This document shows, piece by piece, positions 34,775 through 46,164 of a stretch of 64,000 nt of DNA. This stretch comes from Sabethes cyaneus. Lineage: Eukaryota > Arthropoda > Insecta > Diptera > Culicidae. The stretch lies in the NCBI RefSeq assembly GCF_943734655.1, contig NC_071355.1:54398949-54462948 (forward strand), in the 5' to 3' direction. The notes beneath the pieces are model-generated. The model was not told where the DNA came from. It ran no database searches and saw nothing but the letters and a program-made list of their open reading frames with translations. A program made the translations under genes and the position numbers. The stretch's first letter is position 1. Every line of letters starts with the position of its first letter.

Positions 34775-36323
34775 ATGGCGTCGAAACAAGTAGCATTTCG
34801 GAAGCGCGTTATACGCTTCTACAATCTGCCACAAAAATCTCGGCAAAAAGTATACGGTACAACATTTAAAAAGCAAATATGTTGCGGCCTCGACTGTTTA
34901 CCATATCCTAAGATGCCCATCAACTATTCGCAAGCAAGATAGTGGAAGACCAGCCAAAATTATGGACGCAGAAGGACATCGTTCTCTTTCTCGTTTCTTC
35001 AACAACATGCCCTCTGGTTTGGCTATCAATTAAGATGCACCATACGAATGTTTGAAGAAAATTTTGATCCCGTTCCTACAAAAACAACATGCAGATAAAC
35101 AATACGTGTTTTGGCCGGATAGAGCATCATCGCATTACGCCAAAAAAGCACAATCATTCCTGAATACCCATTCGATCCCATTTTTACCCAAAAACCACAA
35201 CCCGAGAAATCTGTCTCAGTGCACCTAATCGAAGATTTCTTCGGGATTTTGACTTCCTTGGTGTACAAAAATAACTGGAGAGCCACGAACTGCAAACAGT
35301 TGATTGGTAGAATCAAGAGATGCATTTGCAAAATTGACATGACGGCCGTACAACGCTCCTGTACGGACATCAAACGGAAGCTTCTCCGAACAGCCGAATA
35401 CGGACCATTTTCACATGTAGGGGAGAGACGTCTACAGTGAGACACTTTTTTTCCAAAAATTTTAAAATTTTTTTGGTGATAGTTACCAACGAGGTCTTCA
35501 ATCCATTTGAAAGGTATATCCTTCTAGTTGTCTAAAAAAAATGTTTCAGCCCGTTTGGTTAAAAGATAAAATAGTTACAAACGCAAATGTGAAGGTGTCT
35601 TTTTGGCTCACTGTTCCCCAGTAGGTGGGAAGAGTGAGACAACGAGTATTGAATACTGAGACACATATTAGAATTAAACTTAAACCATATTTTTTGGTAA
35701 CAAAGACTAGTTTAGAAGTCGTACTATTTATTTTGTGCATAAAGGATACATTATTGTTGTGCAGTATTGAAAATTCCGATTTTTCTCACATCTACATTTA
35801 TATTCATATAAAGGTCAAATCCTGGTTATCTGACCTTCAACTTACACTTCAGAACTCATTTACAATCAATTTATATGGATTGGTTTACAATTCAACTCAA
35901 AAATTTTTTTTAGAAATTACCCACATCTGTTTGTCTCACTGTTCCCAATAGGAATGTTTTATAAGAAATAGTGAAATAGTGGTGTTAGCAAACAATTCGA
36001 TGGTCTTATATTTTTTATTTTTATCTCTCATTCCTATGAGATGCCATGTAGTAACTTTAATTTGGATTAGTTATGCGATTTGCCGTTAAAAATCACCTGA
36101 AAATGTTCGCAATAAAATTTACTTTGACCCCCCCAAAAACGACTTTTGTTGAAAAATATACTTAAAAATTAATAAAGTTTTCTCAAACTGTATTATGTGA
36201 TATAGATTCACAAACTTTACTTTGCAGGAAAATATCATGGATCTTGTACGTTTTATGGCGAAGCTATTCCCGATGTCTCACTGTTCCTGTTGTCTCACTG
36301 TTGACTACTCTCCCCTACACTAA
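34775..36323 (+). pseudogene. DD37E mariner transposase, broken
   Basis: The start is MASKQVAFRKRVIRFYN (ATG at 34775). A frame change near 34840 moves to KYTVQHLKSKYVAASTVYHI and QDSGRPAKIMDAEGHRSLSR, the DNA-binding helices and linker. A large deletion near 35035 removes the first catalytic Asp. Next comes YVFWPDRASSHYAKKAQSF with the second Asp at codon 35118. A one-base deletion before LIEDFFG puts the Glu codon (35231) out of frame; allowing for it, 37 residues separate the two acids, hence DD37E. The final frame runs through VYKNNWRATNCKQLIGRIKR to GPFSHV, where the nested element enters one codon before the natural stop at 36321. Dead gene. Confidence 0.85.
35420..36315. mobile_element. 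896-bp element nested in the mariner
   Basis: Ends GGGGAGAGACGTCTACAGTG and its near inverse CACTGTTGACTACTCTCCCC, with TA at 35418-35419 and 36316-36317. The subterminal motif GTCTCACTGTTCC recurs inside (about 35606, 35933, 36275 and 36292), and its inverse GTGAGAC occurs near the left end and at 35633. No plausible transposase. Excision with one TA rebuilds the mariner end GPFSHVH-stop, which proves the insertion. Confidence 0.9.
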
Positions 36324-37197
36324 TTTTTTTCAACAATGGATAATGTATCTTTAATTTCGGTAAATCATATCTTCTTCATGTATCTTTGTCTTTTTTTGAC
36401 AGCTTGAGAAAAAATTCCAAAATTTTAGTTGCCACCCGTTATATGGGAAACAGCGACATTTTGTAGAGTTCTGCCAGGATTCGGTTTTTTCCGGTGGATC
36501 TATTATTTGGTTGACTATTAAGCTGACCGATGTCTCTTTGAGATCGAGAGCCGGTACGTTGTTATCGTTTATAGGCACTCCTAGATCCACTTCCGCTTCG
36601 CCTCCTTTTGTTATATCGCCCTTGGGATGCTTATCGAAGAACTCTTTTCACCTATCGACCACCTCACGATCATTTCTGACCAGGTTTTCCTCAGTAGACT
36701 GGCGCTCTCTCCTCCTCAGGATCGTGGTCTACTTTTTCCGCGCTCGTCAATACTCCCCCGTTCAAATTCACCCTCGTGGTAATGCTTATATAGTTCTTCA
36801 AAACTCTGTTTGTCCTCCCCAAGCACCCCGTGCTGTTCGAGAAAAACCGTTTATTGATGAGAACATGGTCGATTTGGTTCAATGTTCGTTAATCCGATGA
36901 TCTTCAGATGGCTTGGTGAATATCTTTGCGGGAAAAGAAATTGCTTATGCTCATCAAGCCTCGGGATGCTGCAAAGATGAAACATCGCTGACCGCTATCG
37001 TTCGTCTATACATCGCTCCACTGCCAATCCGGGCGTTCATATCCCCAATGACGATCTGTACCGTTGCGTGGCGCCCAGCTATCATACGTTGCCTCCAGCT
37101 GCGCATAGAATACTTCCTTCTCGTCGTCGGGTTCGTGCGGTCAGTGAATGTTTATGATGCTGTAGTTGACGAAATCGCCTTTAATCTTCATCTTATA

Positions 37198-37622
37198 CAG
37201 TGGACCCCCGTTCGTTTGAACGATTCCTCATGCAAACTAACGGGGTTCGTTTTTAATTTGAACAACTAGCAACCCTAAATATGCTGAAATTTGTATGAAC
37301 TGGCCGCCCTGCTCTTTGTTATTGTTTTGGTGGTTTGATTTAGTCTCGTTTGGTTGGTAATTGCAAACAGCGAATATGTTATTCTCCGATCGGATTTCTA
37401 TCGTAATCGTTGGGAAACGAAATGTGAAACTGATTAAAATAGAATTAAACACGCTAGATCAGTACAAACAAATCGTGTTTATGTGCATTGTCTGCGAAGG
37501 CAAATGATGCCATATTGAGAATGACATTTAAACCATTTTTAATTTGCACATCATGCAAACCAGCGGGGTTCAAATTAAAAAGTGTTCAGATTAAAAACGG
37601 TCAAACGAACGGGGGTCCACGG
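37198..37622. mobile_element. 425-bp TA-flanked MITE (pogo-like)
   Basis: Ends CAGTGGACCCCCGTTCGTTT and its near inverse (ending CGAACGGGGGTCCACGG), flanked by TA at 37196-37197 and 37623-37624. Subterminal GGGGTTC/ATTAAAAA blocks are also inverted. It interrupts the endonuclease of the - strand RTE copy. No coding capacity. Confidence 0.85.
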
Positions 37623-38165
37623 TACATCCTCTCGTTATACGCCTTCCAATCCAATACGTCTTTCCGCATTCTACCCAATCACTACAAAATCAGTTTCCAG
37701 CTCTTTAGTCGCTTCAAATTGGTCAATTTGGTACCTTGCCACCACGGATCTTCCACACCTTCTCTGCTTTGCGTCAGATCTCCTGCAGAGCCACGATACT
37801 GAACTTTCGGGATTCTAACTAATTGAGCAGCACCCTGTCGCCACCAACGAAATTCAATAATCTGCAGTTCCAGCTATCAAACATACATTCCATGTCCTCA
37901 TTTTGTCACCTTTGTTCATGCCGAATGTTACGAATCGAGTTTTCCTAATTTTTCGTGGTGGCTTACTAGGGCCACGCTACCGAGTTTCGTGATCGGGCGG
38001 CTATATTAGGTTCAGCTGCCTGCTCCGGATCGGACGCTGTGGTGAGCCGCTCCTAAACCTGAAGTACAACCGCGCACTTGGTAGAGAAATCGTCATGCCA
38101 GCAAGAACCGTCTCTTGAGATGGAAACAGACGCTCAAGGCTGACATGGCTTTTCCTTGTTGCTAC

Positions 38166-38929
38166 ACTAAGCGTTCACGTGAGTTCCCCTTCTTTGTCGA
38201 TCGATCGGACTTTAGTTTCCAGTTTAGTTTAGTTGCGGCAGGTACCATGAGGGGGTACGAATAGGAGTTGCTGTTACGCATTATCTAGCCGCTCCATATT
38301 ATATTGGAGCAAATCAACGAATTCCAGAACTATCTTCTTCTGATGATAGTTATTTTTGAAAAATCATTCGATCAACTAAACTACGAAAACATCTAGGTGC
38401 ACTAAGGCGTAAAGGAGTCCCCGATAAACGATAGAAAGAACGGAAAACAGTGCACTTTCGAAGATTCCCCGAGACGTGACAGAAAATCAGATCCATGTAA
38501 TGGACAAGTAGGGTATGTTGCTGCTTCGTCGTAATTGCCTATTTCCGTCCTATCCAACACAAATTATTAATGCAAAACTAGTTATTCCCTAATATTTTAG
38601 TTTGTTGTCTATCATACGCGATCAATCAAAGTGAGTTGAGATCTATTTAAATGCTTTTTATCATTAAAGAAGCCCTACCAGCCAAATTTCCTACATTTTT
38701 TCGTGCGACGAAATGAAAACAACTCATGCAAGGCATTGTCGTTATTCTACAGCCAGGAAAACCTGTCCGACCTGCAGAAATTTTGCAGAATAACATTTGT
38801 TATGCCGTCCTACACAAATACATGCGCGTTTGCTTCGTAAATATTGTTGTGATTTTTGTTTCGGACAATGAAAAATTTTGATGGACGGATTTTAAAACGG
38901 TACGACGAATTTAAGAAATAAAGTCAGTT
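38166..38929. other. No recognised feature
   Basis: Sequence between the RTE 5' end and the mariner relic; no open frame of note and no defined repeats. Confidence 0.4.
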
Positions 38930-39720
38930 GCGTAATTTCAATAATATGCTTTAATAATCGCTTTTCAGTTATTTCAAAGTTCACGGATCGGAAGGTAAGT
39001 GTATTTTAGTCAAATCAGCACAAGGGCTTTTGGAGTATTCATTAAATCCATCCAACAAATGATGAAAATTAGAATGGCTTTACTTACTACGACGGGAATT
39101 AGAAATAAACCCTATATAAGGGATTACTACGATCGGCAGACGAATCACCAAACAGGCTGAATCCGTAAAACCGAGGGTTCGGAAATCTACATAAAACTCG
39201 ACTATAACACTTTGCCGAGACCATAGTTTTATACTTCATCGAAGGGGAAGGATATGCCTGGATCAAGGCCATTTACAGCGAAAAATTCGGCAAGAAGGTT
39301 ATGGTGTGGCACGCCATATGCGAAAGTGGAAAATTGTCTCGCCCATCATTACAGCAGAGAGCAGACACAGTGAACGGAAAAATCTACGTGAAAGAGTGTC
39401 TGCAAAAAAAGCTTGCTACCCTTGATCAAACAGCATAACAATTCTGTAATCTTTTGATCTGATCTCGCTTCCTGCCATTATTCTAAAGATCCGCTAGAGT
39501 GGTATAAAGACAACAATGTTACATGTGTAACAAAGACCTGTCCATCAAACTGCTCAGAGATTTGCCCAATCGAAACTTTGTGGGTTTTGAATCGGAAAAA
39601 ACACATAAAACCAAAAACGGCAAAAACGACCGAAGAAAGCAGTGTGGAAAAGTTTTTGATGAAATGAAATTAAATAAAAAGTGGAAGAAAATTGATGAAG
39701 TATTAATGAGAATAAAATAA
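38930..39720 (+). pseudogene. Second mariner (DD37E-type) transposase relic
   Basis: Readable segments: SEKFGKKVMVWHAICESGKL with SRP (about 39275-39345), GKIYVKECLQKKLATL, then DLASCHYSKDPLEWYKDNNV and CSEICPIETLWVLNRKK (39461-39610). Thirty-six residues separate the D at 39461 from the E at 39572, one fewer than DD37E, so one codon was probably lost. After a frame change near 39650 it ends VFDEMKLNKKWKKIDEVLMR and a stop at 39718. The N-terminus is unreadable and no terminal repeats were found. It shares the PDLASCHY block with the relic at 13.1 kb. Confidence 0.75.
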
Positions 39721-42700
39721 TTAAAAAATCTTTTAATGGAGAGAAATAGTGTATTTAGCGTTATTGTAAAAATTCAAGAGAATTTAGTACATTTTCCGCG
39801 TGATAGCTTCTCAGACACGGACGACAATTCCATACTCCAAGTGTGTCGCTGCTGCTGTTGCTTCTCATGAAATAGAAATAGAAGAAGAAACTTACGGCGT
39901 TTGCATAGCCCCGGCTTCTTGACAAAGACTACTGAAATGACTGGTTAACATTTTTAATCCTGGTTCTGTTTTCGGCAAGCAAAAGGCTTTGATTACTGTT
40001 TTATGATTGAATATAATAATTTGAAAATAATTGAAATTGTGCATTTCGCACCTCCTAAATTTATGATTGGAGCTGCTATTCGATGGTTATATCAACTGCT
40101 GATTGTATTGAATAATTCGAATCCCTGAATGAATGAATTTGAATTGGCTGCCACATACTATTGACCTTTATTCGCAGAAAAAAGTATCGCACTGGAACAT
40201 TTGTTGCTTCAATTGTCGAACCCAATGGGCAGGCAGTTATTGGTGAAGGTAAAGGTTAAATCAAATTACATCAGTCATGCTGGTAGTACGAATTCACCAT
40301 TGTTTGTTGCACGTCCAATTTAGTTGACAGCAATTTTCCGCTTGATGCGCAAATTAAAAGAACATACAAGGGCGCTTCAAATTATCCTACATAATCTACT
40401 AGCAACCAGATCTAAACTTCCCAGCCCATGAAAAAATTCTTAATGGGTTTATTTGTGCCTTGATTTATGATTTGAATTGCATTGGAAGTTATATCATTTG
40501 AAGTAATCATTTTGTTCTAGCATTGTGGCTATCATTAAAGGCTTGCCGCCTTGAGGATGAGGAGCAGAAATTGATAGGTCTAATAATAATATGCATAACT
40601 CGCCTAAACAGGAAAACTTTTTTGAAAAATCAATTGACAATACAGGCAAAATGCGTTCAACCTGAAACATCCGAAAAAGTGCGAAGTATAATATTTAGAA
40701 GGAATTAGCATTTTAACAAACGCTGCGTCCGGGCAACGGCCAACCGAAGATTGGGTTGTGCAAACAAATTTCGAACTGATCCGAGCGGTTTGCATATGTT
40801 CTGCCAAGGACAAAAATAGAACAACGAGTTGGTAGATCACTTCTTCAGATCGGTAAGGTGCTGTGGAAATTTTCGGTTGGTTTGAAGCAGGCTAATATTG
40901 ACTGTGGTTTGCGTTATCGCTGGAAACTATGCTCGGGATTGTTCCGAGATTTATTGACATTTTATGTTTGAGTTAAAAATTTCCGCCAAGTAAGTTTACC
41001 TTGAGATCCGTATTTGCTGTTGCATGCTTTGCAATACGGTCTTCCACTAGTGCGAGGAAAAAAATGGTTGTACTTGACCGAAGTCAATGAATATTCCATG
41101 TCAAGTTCATATGGGGTTTCATGTTGGTTGAAACTTGCACAAAGCTTTTAAACATTCGCGGTCCGTCGCATCAGTCTGTCATCAGGATACAGTGACAGAC
41201 AGGCGTTCCTTTCAAGGGTCACGAGTCGAGCTAACTTAATCACATTGCTGACCGAAGTTCAGGTTCAGGTAAATTACTCAACCTTGTTAATGCTAGTATG
41301 AATTAACAGTTGTTGTTAATAAATGATTCAAAATCTTGATAGAAAGTTCGTCAAAGATATTTTGGTAATATTGAAATTCTAAATCCACAAGTTAGAAACC
41401 TGATGTTTTATACTAATCGCGTCAACAGCGAGTTTTTTGTTTATCAAAACTTAGCGATTTTGATGGTCGAATCGTTTACTTTGACGTTGAATAATGTCGG
41501 GGTTTACACTTGACCGTTGGCCGTCCGGCTTTCGGCGTTGAAGGCGCGTCGTTGCGCCTGCTTGAGTACAAGCTCATTCATCGATCAGATTGACACCGTT
41601 GCTGCTGTCGCTGTCGGTGCAGGTAAATAAAAATGGACGCGGTTCCGCAAAGCCGAGCCGCGATGCGATAATAATAAACCAATGCACAATGATGTCAGAC
41701 ACCGGGAACTCGGGCTATCATCGGAAGGGTGGATGTCGGCAGGGGCGATAAGGTAGACAGAAATATGGCAGATTTATGACCGCTTAAATTCCAGGGAACA
41801 TGTATTGGTACTATATACAACAATAACATACATGGGGATGTTTTCGACTGATCAATTACAGTTTTGGAGCGTTGGAGTAATTATTGAGAATATAGCTGTC
41901 GTTATATACGGCTATTTTTATTAGTTTCTCGAGACAATCAATTTATGTGACAATGGCGGAGAGGTGAGAGAGTTAAATATTTTAATTACATATCATTTGT
42001 GAGTACACTATAAATTACTTGCTTCCTATAGAATACGAATTGTGGTATAAAAAAAGATAAAGTACAATAGATTTGTATGTGTGGATGAGATTGAGATATT
42101 ACTACAAAACAGCTGAGTACCGTAAAGGTCCTACAATCTCACACGAAAATTTTATGTTCTAAAATCTGAATTCACAGCCCCAATAGTTTCAACATATAAT
42201 TTTACGGCCTTTCGTATTTGATAAATATCCCAACATAAAACAAATGAAATAAATAAATAATAACAGAGTAAATTTTTCGCTTAGTTAATATATCTAGGGT
42301 CTCCGTTCTGCGCATTTTCTCACGCATGTTCACACACAATTTTCTTTTCAGTACGTGATTACATATCCTACCGTAAAGTATAATCCACAAATTATTATTA
42401 GTTAGGGGTTAAAAAACTAACAGCAATAAATATCGGATCTCAGTTTCAATTAATTTGCATAATTGTTCAAACATATTGCGATCATACTAGGAGTAGGGTT
42501 AGGCTTTTCCGTGATCGCGAGCTTAAAGTCTCCGCTTTATCAATTTTAAATGTATTAATTTAAAATAGAAGATATACGCTGCCAACGAATCCAAGGTTAG
42601 GTGTTCACTAAATCTAAACGGACATGTTCATCAATTATAGGATTCCCCTTTGACAAATGCGTGTGGCGTCTTGCATTGTATTGCGTCGTTCTTTTAGAAC

Positions 42701-43365
42701 ATGGTTAGCTATCATCGCTCTAACAGTTATTTGGAATACATTATCGGAATCGCTTTACCGAGTGTCCTGCCCGGCCGGCGGAAATCATTCGCGGCTAGTG
42801 GCGCAGTATTGTAATGAATAGCACGAGGAGACATTTAGAAGCTTAAATGCGCAGAGTTCCGCCAGTCATAACTACCCCAGAGGAGGTGCTCTATTCTATT
42901 CTATGTGACCAATGACGAACAATGATTGTCGGCATTAGATTGTAGGGTCCCATAATCGAGGAGCCGCCGCAGACTGGTATGATTTTTTCGTTATGAATCG
43001 CGGATGCACCGGGTGGCCAGTCAGCGTTACGAAGATAACCTTCGCTAAACCGGGTGATTAATTTCCCGCTGTAATCACGGTGAAGTATACGGTGAACATG
43101 ATTGCTAAACACTTTCAGTGCATTGTAATTCTACACATTAAACCAACGCTGATGGCATTTTATTGATGATGTTGATGGAACATATTTCATCAACATTATT
43201 CAGTTCTTTTCTTCTTTGTTGTGAAGAATGTTTACTAGGTTGGATAAGCAAAGCTCGTTGGAGACCGATTTCAAGTTTTGCTTTTGTCCAGATAAAGAAC
43301 TATTTTCATTGGAATGTCGAATTCTAGCTTATTTCAATTAAGTTTACACCGGCCTCTAAAATACT
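39721..43365. other. No coding gene recognised; possible leader exon near 41.2 kb
   Basis: Mostly AT-rich sequence. A - strand frame at 42891-43112 (MFSNHVHRILHRDYSGKLIT...) has ordinary-looking composition but no recognised domain. 41480-41760 is locally richer in GC, with a GTGCAGGTAAAT donor-like site. Apart from the promoter candidate at 41146-41268, I see nothing to annotate. Confidence 0.35.
41146..41268 (+). promoter_or_regulatory. Candidate core promoter and non-coding first exon
   Basis: TTTTAAA at 41146-41152 lies 27 bp before an initiator TCAGTC (A at 41173). A 96-nt stretch without ATG then ends in a good donor TTCAG/GTAAAT at 41268/41269. This is the layout of a TATA-type insect promoter with a short untranslated exon. 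No downstream exon was found, so it may be chance. Confidence 0.3.
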
Positions 43366-46163
43366 TACTACTTTACTTTACTTTACTTTTTCGGCGACAA
43401 TCCGCTAATCGAATCCAAGCCGAATTCAGGAGCCGTCTCCACATTACTCGGCCTTGGGCTGCCACTCTCCAGTCGCTCCAAACACCCGCTGTTCTAGCAT
43501 CCTCGTCAACAGCGCTCATCCAACGGGTACGGGGTCTGCCTCGAAGTCGTCGGCCTCTGTCGGGTTCTCTGCTAAATATTGTTTTCGCTGGTCTCTCATC
43601 CGGCATCCTTGCTGCATGGCCAGCCCATTGTAGCCTGCCGTATTTTAGTCGCTTTACAATATCCGCATCTTTATACACTTGATATATTTCATGATTCAAG
43701 CGCCTGCGCCACACTCCTTCGTCTAATATGCCGCCAAAAATTGATCGCAGGATCTTACGCTCGAAAACGCCAAGAGCTCGTCGGTCGCTCTCTTTCAACG
43801 TCCACGCTTCATAGCCGTAGAGTACCACCGGGAGAATTAGCGTCTTATAGAGCGCGAGTTTTGTACCGAGTTGTAGGCTACGGGACCTCGCTGGCTACGT
43901 AATCCGTAGAAGGCCCTGTTGACAGCCGCTATCCGCCTTTTTACTTCACGGCTCACATCGTTGTCACATGTCACTAACGTACCAAGGTAAACAAATTCGA
44001 CGACCACTTCAAAAGTATCTCCATCTATCACCACCGCAGTTCCAACACCCAAAGGGCTACCACGCTCTCTACCAGCCACAATATACTTTGTTTTGGTAGA
44101 ATTTATGATAAGCCGTATCCTCGCAGCTTCCTCCTTAAGATGCGTGTACGCTCTTGCACAGCTCTACGGTTAACACCGATGATATCGATGTCGTCCGCGA
44201 ACCCTAGGAGCATATGAAATTTCGCGATGATGGTACCCCTCCTCTGCACGCCGGCCCTTCGAATAGCACCTTCCAATGTAATCTTAAACAGCAAGTTCGA
44301 TAGTCCGTCACCTTGCTTTAAACCATCTAACGTCACAAACGAGTCCGATGTCTCACCCGCTATCCTGACGCTTGATTTTGAACCATCAAGGGTAGCACGT
44401 ATCAGCCTAATCAGTTTTGTTGGAAAACCATGTTCAAGCATAATCTGCAACAACTCGTTTCGTTTAACTGAATCGTACGCCGCCTTGAAGTTTATAAACA
44501 AATGATGAGTCTGCAAATTGAATTCCCGGAATTTATCGAGGATCTGTCGCAAGGTGAACATTTGGTCCGTCTTGGAGCGTCCCTCTCGAAAATCGCACTG
44601 GTATTCGCCAACAAAGGTTTCCTGCAACGGCCTCAGTCTGAGGAGCATGATGCGGGAGAGAATTTTGTATGCAGAATTGAGGAGAGTAATACCTCGATAA
44701 TTGCTGCATTCGAGTCGATGGCCCTTTTTGTAAATTGGGCATATGAGACCTTCCAACCAGTCCGTAGGTAATTCCTTCTCAGTCCATACCTTTAGTATAA
44801 TCTGATGGATTGCACAATACAGCCGTTCGCTCCCGACTTTCAAAAGTTCGGCGGGGATGCCGTCCTTTCCAGCTGCTTTGCCGTTTTTCAGCTCTCTCGC
44901 TGCTTTCCTAACCTCATCCAAAGTTGGTGGATTCACAGCTTGTCCATCATCCTCAATCGTTATCCTGTTTCTGTTTGCCGTTCCATCTTGTTCACCATAC
45001 AACAATGCACCGAAATATTGTTTCCAACGCCTAGCCACCTCCGATCTTTCGGTAATCAGGTTCCCCTCCTTGTCGTTGCACATAACGGGAGTTGGCGCGG
45101 TCCGGTTCCTGATTCCGTTGATCGTATTAAAGAAGCTTCTTGTATCGTGCCTCTCGAAGCAATTCTCCGCCTCCGCAAGATCGCGATCCCAGTGCTGACG
45201 TTTCTTACGACGGTGAAGTCTCTTTTCGGCAGCTCTAGCATCTCGGTATCTCTATCTGCTCTGGCGCGTCACAGCTGCAGCCAAATGTCGATTCTTCTCA
45301 TCAGTCACTCGCTGGCACTCTGCGTCAAACCACTCACTGGAAGTGGCTGCAGCAGTAGTACCCAACACTTCCCGCGCTGCAGCACTGATCGCGTCGTGGA
45401 TGTGTCTCCACTGTTCGTTCAGGTTCTCTCCGAGATGATCATCGATCCGCTCATTAGTCTTCCGAGAGTACTCTGCAGTAACTCCCTCCGCTGATAACCG
45501 CCGAATGTTCAGTCGAATCTTCCTCGTTGACTTCGATTTGAATACGTTGGACAACCGGGCGCGGATCTTGCTTACTACGAGATAGTGGTCCGAGTCAACG
45601 TTTGGTCCCCGGAAGGATCGCACGTCTGCGACATCAGAAAAGTGCCGGCCATCAACCAGAACGTGGTCGATATGAGAGCAGGCCTCTCCATTAGGCTGTT
45701 TCCAGGTGTGCTCGTGCAAAATGGGTACTACAGATAACCATTCCTCTGGCTGCAGCGAAGTTGATTAGCCTCAGTCCATTGTCGTTTGTGGTAGGTTGGA
45801 GGCTTTCTCTACTAATAACGGGACGAAAGAACTCTTCACGCCCGACCTGTGCATTTGTATCTCCGATGACTATCTTTATGTCATGTCTTGGGCACTCTCC
45901 ATATGTTCTGTCGAGAAGATCATAGAACGCCTCTTTTACGTCATCGGACTTGTCGTTCGTCGGTGCGTACACATTTATCAGACTGTAGTTAAAGAATTTG
46001 CCCTTAATTCTCAACACGCAACAGACGGTCATTGATGGGCCTCCACCTAATAACACGCTTCATTTGTTTTCCATGTAATACGAATCCGACTCCATGCTCT
46101 GCTTTATCGCCGCCACTGTAGTAAATGTGATACTTGAATGCCGTGCCCGCAATGCTGCATTCC
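43366..46163 (-). pseudogene. RTE-type LINE, near-complete endonuclease and RT
   Basis: From 46163 leftward: YHIYYSGGDKAEHGVGFVLH, FFNYSLINVYAPTNDKSDD and DIKIVIGDTNAQVG (APE-type endonuclease, GDTNA catalytic block), CSHIDHVLVDGRHFSD and DSDHYLVV (45560-45700), then the linker. The RT frame (45083-44103) has ELKNGKAAGKDGIPAELL, CSNYRGITLLNSAYK, HHLFINFKAAYDSVKR, LDGLKQGDGLSNLLF and LLGFADDIDIIG with the catalytic Asp pair intact. The C-terminal region is in two frames (44079-43837 and 43828-43373) and ends in a (AAAGT)n tail at 43366-43390. Frame changes near 45720, 44100 and 43830 and loss of the N-terminus at the foldback junction make it inactive. It differs in sequence from the 1-, 13-, 16-, 32- and 56-kb copies, so it is another subfamily. 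Confidence 0.9.
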
Positions 46164-46164
46164 G

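Larger units (their letters stand above)
34617..36439 (+). mobile_element. Mariner-superfamily element, DD37E type, with TA duplication
   Basis: Inverted ends ACGGGTGGCAACTAAAATTT (34617) and its complement (ending 36439) match for about 31 bp. TA flanks both ends (34615-34616 and 36440-36441). It carries a broken transposase gene and a second element (35420-36315). It inserted into the linker of the - strand RTE copy. The mosquito group ITmDD37E is the closest family I can name. Confidence 0.9.
34175..38165 (-). pseudogene. Long RTE-type LINE copy carrying several insertions
   Basis: Read from 38165 leftward. The N-terminal endonuclease region (38165-37625) is hit by a MITE at 37198-37622. 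The endonuclease resumes (37197-36690) with YSIINIHCPHE-like sequence, the GDMNA-type block and NQIDHVLINKRFF, then the linker with VDLGVPINDNNVPALDLKE (36510-36600). It breaks at a TA where the mariner sits (34617-36439). On the far side, after a SINE, it ends with an RT piece FLDKLTRVIKATLERVFFV and VRVSGTLSRP (34315-34180), where a Jockey/CR1-like LINE begins. Several frame changes are present and much of the RT is missing. The order of inserts gives a relative age ladder. Confidence 0.8.

Noticed and set aside
42891..43112. 73-codon - strand frame as a host exon
   Set aside because: No recognised domain, no clear splice sites and no neighbouring exon; kept only as a note.
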